From the NCBI GenBank assembly GCA_027946365.1, contig JAPEUQ010000015.1, positions 310,001-374,000 of the forward strand: a DNA stretch of 64,000 bases, given 5' to 3'. A program made the position numbers and the translations under genes. Below the pieces are notes generated by a model. It ran no database searches, had not been told where the DNA came from, and saw only the letters and a list, made by a program, of their open reading frames with translations. Each line of letters starts with the position of its first letter. The first letter of the stretch is position 1. This document shows, piece by piece, positions 58,402 to 64,000 of the stretch. The DNA is from Kalmusia sp. IMI 367209 (taxonomy: Eukaryota > Ascomycota > Dothideomycetes > Pleosporales > Didymosphaeriaceae).

Positions 58402-60162
58402 GCTGCGAGATGAAGGCGGAGACGCGAAGCTGGGCGACGTGTCGTGCTTCTATCCGGACGCAGCGTGAACGTGTGGAGTGGGCCACGGACAGCCGGCAGA
58501 CGATACGGCTGTCTTGCAGGTGTGTGTAGGAGAGAAAAAGAGAGGACGGCCGGGGGTGGTCAAAGAAAAGAGGCCATGAGGTCAATTGGTGAGGAGGAGG
58601 CGGTCACGTCGGAGCGGCCACGCCTGGATAGAAGCGTCGCGCGTTGCATTCGCGGATGTGGAGTAGACGCGCTACAGGCGAAGCTCACCGTCCGAGCTTT
58701 GCCTGGAATTTCTTCACTCCACCCCGGACACAATTTATTCCTTGCAATCACGAGCAGGCCCCGATGGCTCTGCGTGCCCAACGCTGCACATGTCTCTCGA
58801 TGCTACAGACGCGCAGAGACATTGTCTCGAAGCTCTGCTCTGGCGCGCTGCCCGCTCCCGGGGGCGTTCCTCGGCGAGAAGATGGATTCGTTCATAAGGC
58901 TCCGTGCACGAGCACAACTACTCCCGTCAGTCACGCCTCTTCACTCGCTCGGCTGCTGCTGTGCCTATATCACGGTCCCGTCCCAGCCCCTCCGTCGGCC
59001 TTCGCCTGCCCGCGTCTATTGGGCAGCCCGACTACGCGCTGGGCTGTGATCTTGCACGCAGCAAACAAAATCCCGGTTCGTGTATGCAGTCGGCACGCAG
59101 AACGAGCCCTCTATCTCCGATTCAGCCTGTTCGGCCAGCGTGCTGCAATTACCATTTTCTGCTAGAATGCCACGAGTGCTTTATATATGAGCAATTGCAG
59201 CAATTGCAGCTACCAACAATGCTCCGTCACGAGCCTGGGGCCCAGCTGCAAGCCAACACTTTGCAGCTTCACACTACGGTCCTGCCATGCAGTAGTGTCT
59301 CACTTTGTGGGACAGATGATGACTACCACAACGTCACGCAGCATGAGAATAAAGAAAAAAAAAATGTTCGTGCAGCAGCCCACTTTACCAGCCTACCAGC
59401 CGAGCCTTGCCGTTGCGCGTTGAAAGTGCACGGTGGTCGTCACGCTTTGAAGCGAGTAACAAGACGCGTTGAAACCGCGGTGGTGAAGGGGGCCGGGCGT
59501 TGGTTTCGGCTTGAAGATTTCGGTAGGACGCTGCCGTCATGATGGCGCGAGCAAGCGTCCAGCGCTATGCAGGACCAATGCTATTCACAGTGGCTCGCAA
59601 GACGTATCCTTCGTATAAGCCTATCCAGCTGTCTTGTGCGGCGTGTTACCCCAGGACACGCAATACAAAGGTGGATTGTCCAGAAAATGCAGGCTCCGGA
59701 GTGTGTCTCATTTTTTCGTCCATCTGCCGTGCCACGGCACCAATTGGGTTGGCACAGCCCTCTGGTTTTAGATACGCGTCCGCCTTGCAAGGTAAGACTT
59801 CAGCTTCACAGTAGGATCACTGCAGTCAGCGTGTAATGACTACAATGCCGTGTCTGGCAGTCTAGAGACGTGATTTGAAGACGAGTCCTCGGCTCGGATC
59901 CCCGCAGCGCATTGCAGCTCTGCAAATTTGGGTCCACCGGTTGCCGGCAGAACAAGATGCATCTTGGAAAGTCGCGTGCCGTGACGCGATGCATCTGGCT
60001 CGCGCTGATTGGCCCGAGCTGCATCTGTAATTGCCTAATCAGGTGGACCCCGCCTTTTCTCGGCAAAAAGCTTCTCCGCCGCCGGCCGCGTCCAAAAAAT
60101 CTAGCCCCGAAATTTCCTGGGCCGGCGAAAAGCAGCGAGCTCTGCAACGAACCTCAGCAAAC
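58402..60162. promoter_or_regulatory. Divergent promoter region, FHA gene / L1-domain gene
   Basis: 1.76 kb without a supported gene. GACGCGAA at 58421-58428 lies just upstream of the FHA start, and a perfect ACGCGT at 59464-59469; both resemble MBF sites. A short direct repeat of CAATTGCAG lies near 59193-59211. Confidence 0.4.
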
Positions 60163-61401
60163 ATGGCTAAATCCAAGGCCCTTACAAAGTCCGCGCCGAA
60201 AGGAGAGAAGAGCGCGAATGCGCAGCTCTTCACCAAAGCCCATGGTACCCCATACCAATTGGATCCCGCGCAGGTCGAGCGAGCGGCGACGGCGCTCGTG
60301 GCGCATATGAAGCAGCATGCGGAGGCCAAAGAGGAGAAGGCCGATAAGAAGAATCTTATAGCCGATGAGGACGATGCTACCGATCAGGACCAGGCGATCT
60401 TTCTGAATGTGTCAACCAAGACGCATGTCCACGATACCAGTCGCTTGAAGCCTACAAAGCTGTATGTCTTCTCGATATGAGTTTTTGAGCTCTCACTGAC
60501 AAGATGCAGCCCACTACCACATCCCATAGTCGGCGACGACGTCCGGATATGCATCTTCACCAAAGACCCGCAACGAGCCTACAAAAACCTGGTCGACTCG
60601 GACGAGTTCCCCGCCGCCCTACGCACGAAAATCCTACGTGTAATCGGCGTCGACAAACTTAAGAAGAAGTGGAAGACTTTCGAAACTAAGCGCCAGCTCC
60701 TCGCCGAGTATGACGTCTTCATGGTCGACGATCGCGTTGTCAAGATCGTTGCAGACGCCCTAGGCAAGACTTTCTACGGCACCAAGTCGAAGCGCCCGAT
60801 CCCGATCAAACTCACAGCAGGCGCGTTCGTGGACAAGAGCAAAAAGGACGACAAGAAGAAGCAAGAGAATGTAGTGGGAACGCCGACGGGTGTCGCGAAG
60901 GAGATTGAGGCTGCGCTGAGCGCGACATATGTTAGCATGAGCGCCTCGGCGAATACCTCGATCAAGGTTGGCAAGTTGTCAATGACGCCACAGCAGCTCA
61001 AGGAGAATGTTGAGGCGGTCGTAGAAAAGCTAGTAGAGAAGCACATTGAGCACAAGTGGCGGAATGTGCGAAGCCTGCACATCAAGGGACCTACGACTAA
61101 GGCTCTTCCTATATGGCTCTCCGAGGAGCTCTGGGTGGACGACACGCAAGTGCTCGACGAGGCTCCCAAGCGAGCGATCACAGACGGAAGCAAGAAGGGC
61201 GAGAAGAGGAAGAAGTGGGACGAGTGGGAGGAGGAGATGCTCGATGAGGAAGACCTCGCAGAGATCAAGCAGAAGAGAAAGGCAAAGAAGTCGAAAAAGA
61301 ACCCAGAGCAGAAGAAGGCTGGCGCGATAAGCAGAGAAAAGCGGAACAAGCTCAAGCAGGAGGCGCTGCAGTCGGTGCAGACGCCGTTGATTGCTAGCTA
61401 A
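60163..61401 (+). CDS. Ribosomal L1-domain nucleolar protein (Cic1/Utp30 type)
   Basis: Exons 60163-60461 and 60510-61401 give 396 residues. After a basic N-terminus comes an L1p/L10e-type fold: LPHPIVGDDVRICIFTKDP, then LLAEYDVFMVDDRVV and FYGTKSKRPIPIKL, with a coiled Lys/Glu-rich insert. The C-terminal 90 residues are highly charged and basic (KRKKWDEWEEEMLDEEDL, then KQKRKAKKSKKNPEQKK), as in nucleolar factors. Yeast relatives Cic1 and Utp30 work in 60S and 40S subunit assembly; human RSL1D1 is similar. Which of these it matches cannot be settled by eye. The start ATG is in a good context, and the intron is 48 nt. Confidence 0.85.
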
Positions 61402-61627
61402 GTTTTTTACTACTACTAAGACGTTCTCATCATTGGCGGCGTTCAGGAGCGAAAAAGGTTGATAATGTACGAATGAATACCACTGTTCTCGCAATGCCCA
61501 CTACTATACAATGACGCTCAAGTAATCAAAATAACTCACTACCTTTCAACATACATCATGATCAGCAAAACAACATCAGTCGTCCAAACCAGAGCTGTCA
61601 TAATTTAAGTGAAATTCGCAAAGACCA

Positions 61628-62680
61628 CTACAACTCAAGCTGCTCCTGCGCCTGATCCGCCGGACTGTTCCAGCTCGCCTTCTCCGGCGAGAAATACGTC
61701 TTAAACACATCTGTTAGCACCTCATCGTCGAGCTGCATATGCCCTTCCTCGGTAGTCTTAAACACCAACCCGCCCTTCTCATCCAACTTCTTCAGCCCAA
61801 TCCAATCCTCCTTATATATCTTCCTATCCCTTAGCCCCGTAACCTCCCCACTGCTCCCGTTCGTCTGCGCAAACCACCCGCTCTCCTTCGGTATCACCGT
61901 CGTATCGTCCCCAAACACATACATGACGAGCCTATCCAGACTAGCCAGGTTCTCCGCATACGTCGCATTCTTCAGCTCGCGCTCATTATTGATATCGGCG
62001 AGGAAATTCGAATGCTCGAGGTACTCCTCGGTCGGCTCGCCCGTGTCGTCGTCGGTCGCGCGGAAGTACTGCGCGGGCACGAGATGCGACTGGACCCAGG
62101 CGCCCCAGGTGTTCGCCTTGAGCAGCCCGATGTACGTCTTGCACAGCCAGTCGGTCGCGCCGCAGATCTGGTACTTTGAGATGCCGTTGTGCTGGCTGCC
62201 GAAGGTGACGAGGTTCTTGACCGGCGGCACGTTGCACCGCTCCACGAAGCCGCGCAGGAACTGCCCACCCTGCGAGAAGCCGAGCGCGTTGACGCCTGGC
62301 GCCGTCGAGAGGATAGGGTGTGCTGCGAGGTCGGCGCAGACTTGGGCGATTTGCGCTGTTAGGTTGCCGAAGAAGGTCGCGGTTTTGTCCGAGTCGGGGT
62401 TCTCGTCGAGTCGGATGTAGTATGTGAATGTGCCCGGGTTGATGGCTTCCGCGAGGTCGCCGACGGTGTGGAGGCCATCTGCTGCGTAGTTGTCGCCGAG
62501 GCCGTGCCAGATGATGAGGGGAGGGGGTCTGGGGATGAGATGGGGGTCGCGACGATTGTTTGGAGGAGGAGGAGCGTTGATAGTGGCAGTAGATGTAGCA
62601 TGGCGATTATATCGTTGTGGTGTTTGAAGCGTGGAGCTTGACGGAGCTATTGAGGCGCATGCGATCGATGCATAATGCAT
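61628..62680 (-). CDS. Palmitoyl-protein thioesterase 1 (PPT1-like)
   Basis: A lysosomal/vacuolar thioesterase that removes palmitate from proteins. The conserved frame shows LIIWHGLGDNYA, the nucleophile in LGFSQGGQFLRGF, VTFGSQHNGIS, the acidic residue in VFGDDTTVIPKE and the catalytic His in TEEGHMQLDD. Length (350) is family-like. The continuous frame begins at ATG 62680 and gives a poor N-terminus. An ATG at 62601 in the neighbouring frame encodes an excellent signal peptide (MLHLLPLSTLLLLQTIVATP) and runs into a region of several G/C homopolymers at 62518-62546, exactly where the frames would need to join. The true start is therefore probably 62601 with a one-base problem. Confidence 0.85.
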   Translation of the reverse strand: MHYASIACASIAPSSSTLQTPQRYNRHATSTATINAPPPPNNRRDPHLIPRPPPLIIWHGLGDNYAADGLHTVGDLAEAINPGTFTYYIRLDENPDSDKTATFFGNLTAQIAQVCADLAAHPILSTAPGVNALGFSQGGQFLRGFVERCNVPPVKNLVTFGSQHNGISKYQICGATDWLCKTYIGLLKANTWGAWVQSHLVPAQYFRATDDDTGEPTEEYLEHSNFLADINNERELKNATYAENLASLDRLVMYVFGDDTTVIPKESGWFAQTNGSSGEVTGLRDRKIYKEDWIGLKKLDEKGGLVFKTTEEGHMQLDDEVLTDVFKTYFSPEKASWNSPADQAQEQLEL

Positions 62681-63066
62681 GTCGTCAGATTACCTAAGGC
62701 GCGAACATGGCCATAGCTTCCTGTTGTGTGATAGGCACGACAGCACTTTTGTTCACTCATCTCAACGTGTCTTCGTAATATGGTTGACGGCATGGCCCTT
62801 TTCGCCCCAGATCTTAGTTACAATCAATTTCCTCATGTCATTGTATGGTATTTGCAGTGGACATTCTCGGTCTGCATTGCGCAACCTGGGTCAATTCACT
62901 ACTCTATCCTCACGCCAACAAACCCGATGAACACGATGTGATAGTCATCTTTGGTATCTTATTCCAAGGAATTTACATTAAAGTTACTCCAAGACCTTCC
63001 AAATCTCATCTCAATATTCCTTCATCCCCTTCCTACATCCCAGCCCCCTTCGACCTCAATTATAAT
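62681..63066. other. Intergenic, no gene seen
   Basis: Upstream of the thioesterase gene and 3' of the small secreted protein gene. AT-rich, without a supported gene. Confidence 0.5.
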
Positions 63067-63618
63067 CTATCCATCAAACTGCACGCTCTGGCTTGCCTGT
63101 CCGGCATTCTTCTTATCCGTCGCAATGTTCGTATCGAGCTTCTTCTGCTCCTCCGCAATCTTGTCCGCATTGTCATCGCCCTGCGCCTGTGCAATCTGGA
63201 GATCGAGCACCTCGAGCGACAGCTTCAGCACCTTGTTCTTGATCTTGCCGTTCTGCAGGGCCGTCGCGTCATCGCCGGACGCCGCATCGATGGCCGGGTT
63301 GAAGGCGTCGGTCTCAGCAGACTCGGCGACCTCGCGGGCGTCCGAGATGATTTTGGCGTCGGCGGCGTCGACATTGGCAAGGTCCGAAGTATCAATCTGC
63401 GGCTGTTAGAGTCTGCGTGATTGAAATTGGGTGGGAAGAAAACTCACGGGGAACTTTTGTTGGAACTCGGCTACCGCGTTTCCAGCGACGCCGTCGGAGA
63501 TCTGGAAGTCGGCGTAGGACTGGGCGGTCAGGACGCCGCGCTTCTTCAGGCCGGTGGGAGCACCTAGAGCGCCGGTGGCCAGGAGGCCGGAGAGAATGAC
63601 AGAGGCAGAGAAACGCAT
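63067..63618 (-). CDS. Small secreted protein, unknown function
   Basis: Exons 63448-63618 and 63067-63402 give 168 residues; a 45-nt intron separates FQQKFP from PQIDTSDLANVDA. A signal peptide is clear at residues 1-20 (MRFSASVILSGLLATGALGA), and a Lys-Lys-Arg at about 25-27 could be a Kex2-type processing site. The mature part has no cysteine and is rich in Ala, Asp, Gln and Lys in a helical pattern (KNKVLKLSLEVLDLQIAQAQ). This style is widespread among small secreted proteins of Pezizomycotina. No enzyme motif was recognised. An effector or wall role is possible but only inferred. Confidence 0.8.
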
Positions 63619-64000
63619 ATTGTTTGTTTTCGGGAGAGTGCTTGAAAACCACTTGGGCTGGGTATATAACTTGGGTGTTAAGAAAGCGGATAAAGGTATA
63701 GACTGTATAGAAAGTAGCAACAACGAATGACAGCCCAGCTGTGGAGAACGAAAGCAATAGAGAAGATGGGAAGGAAGGAGTGTCGTGCAGATGATAGAAT
63801 GAATGCTATATGCTGCGCTGTCTATGCATCTTATATGCGTTCGTCCTCAGGATGCGATCACGGTCTTGGCCTCGCTCGCACATCTCTTGACCGAAGCTTG
63901 ACGCCGCGACATTCCCTTGGCATCCATAGCTTGTGTCAAATCCTATTTGACGACTTCATGTGCGAACTCCCAAACACCCCTGCTGAAGCACGCCGTGTTT
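63619..64000. other. Right-edge promoter region
   Basis: Upstream DNA of the small secreted protein gene. No further gene is seen before the window ends. Confidence 0.5.
63662..63669 (-). promoter_or_regulatory. Candidate TATA box of the small secreted protein gene
   Basis: A TTATATAC block on the coding strand, 44-51 bp before the ATG at 63618. Confidence 0.45.

Noticed and set aside
58444..59542. Overlapping plus-strand ORFs of about 200 codons between the FHA and L1-domain genes
   Set aside because: They lie in divergent promoter DNA, overlap each other in several frames and lack motifs or splice sites.

Overview
The window reads as a nuclear segment of a filamentous ascomycete (Pezizomycotina). 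The best guess is a Dothideomycete, possibly Pleosporales, but that order-level placement is inference. Support comes from genes split by short introns (about 45-100 nt, GTRNGT donors, CTAAC-like branch sites, YAG acceptors) and from fungus-specific families: elongation factor 3, a HET-domain incompatibility protein, a Zn2Cys6 regulator, Whi5/Nrm1-type and Tos4/Plm2-type G1/S proteins, and a GH93 exo-arabinanase. Nothing prokaryotic, no CRISPR, no complete transposon and no convincing tRNA gene was seen.

Left part (1-14.3 kb): three uncharacterised single-pass membrane proteins, a GFA/CENP-V zinc protein with an apparent one-base frame break, an ABHD12-like serine hydrolase, and a DHA1-type MFS exporter facing a Zn2Cys6 regulator across a shared 0.9-kb promoter region. 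A conserved-looking hypothetical with an LPREIRDMVY motif closes the block. An 82-bp nested inverted repeat lies at 6.3 kb.

Middle-left part (14.3-24.4 kb): a gene-poor, accessory-looking stretch. It holds a flavin monooxygenase that needs a GC-AG intron, a HET protein, a broken gene fragment and a secreted GH93 enzyme. There is no PKS, NRPS or terpene synthase, so I do not call a metabolite cluster.

Middle-right part (24.4-45.7 kb): housekeeping genes (GPI inositol deacylase BST1, elongation factor 3 with a 15-nt microexon, acetyl-CoA hydrolase ACH1 ending in SKL). Between them are less familiar genes: a Cys/His-rich protein whose first exon is only the ATG, a small Cys/His-rich basic protein, a monocarboxylate-type MFS gene without a visible ATG, and a RING protein.

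Right part (45.7-64 kb): a Whi5/Nrm1-type repressor, a four-TM protein with a long disordered tail, mitochondrial adrenodoxin reductase ARH1, the ubiquitin-eL40 fusion, a Tos4/Plm2-type FHA protein, a nucleolar L1-domain protein, palmitoyl-protein thioesterase and a small secreted protein. The two G1/S-type regulators lie within 11 kb and share a GACGCGAA site upstream.

Exon borders were derived by hand from frame and splice-signal agreement, without transcript data. I found no clearly undescribed multi-gene system. The most interesting leads are the Cys/His-rich gene at 35.8 kb, the PTS1/splice-donor overlap in ACH1, the GC-AG intron, the microexon and the inverted repeat.
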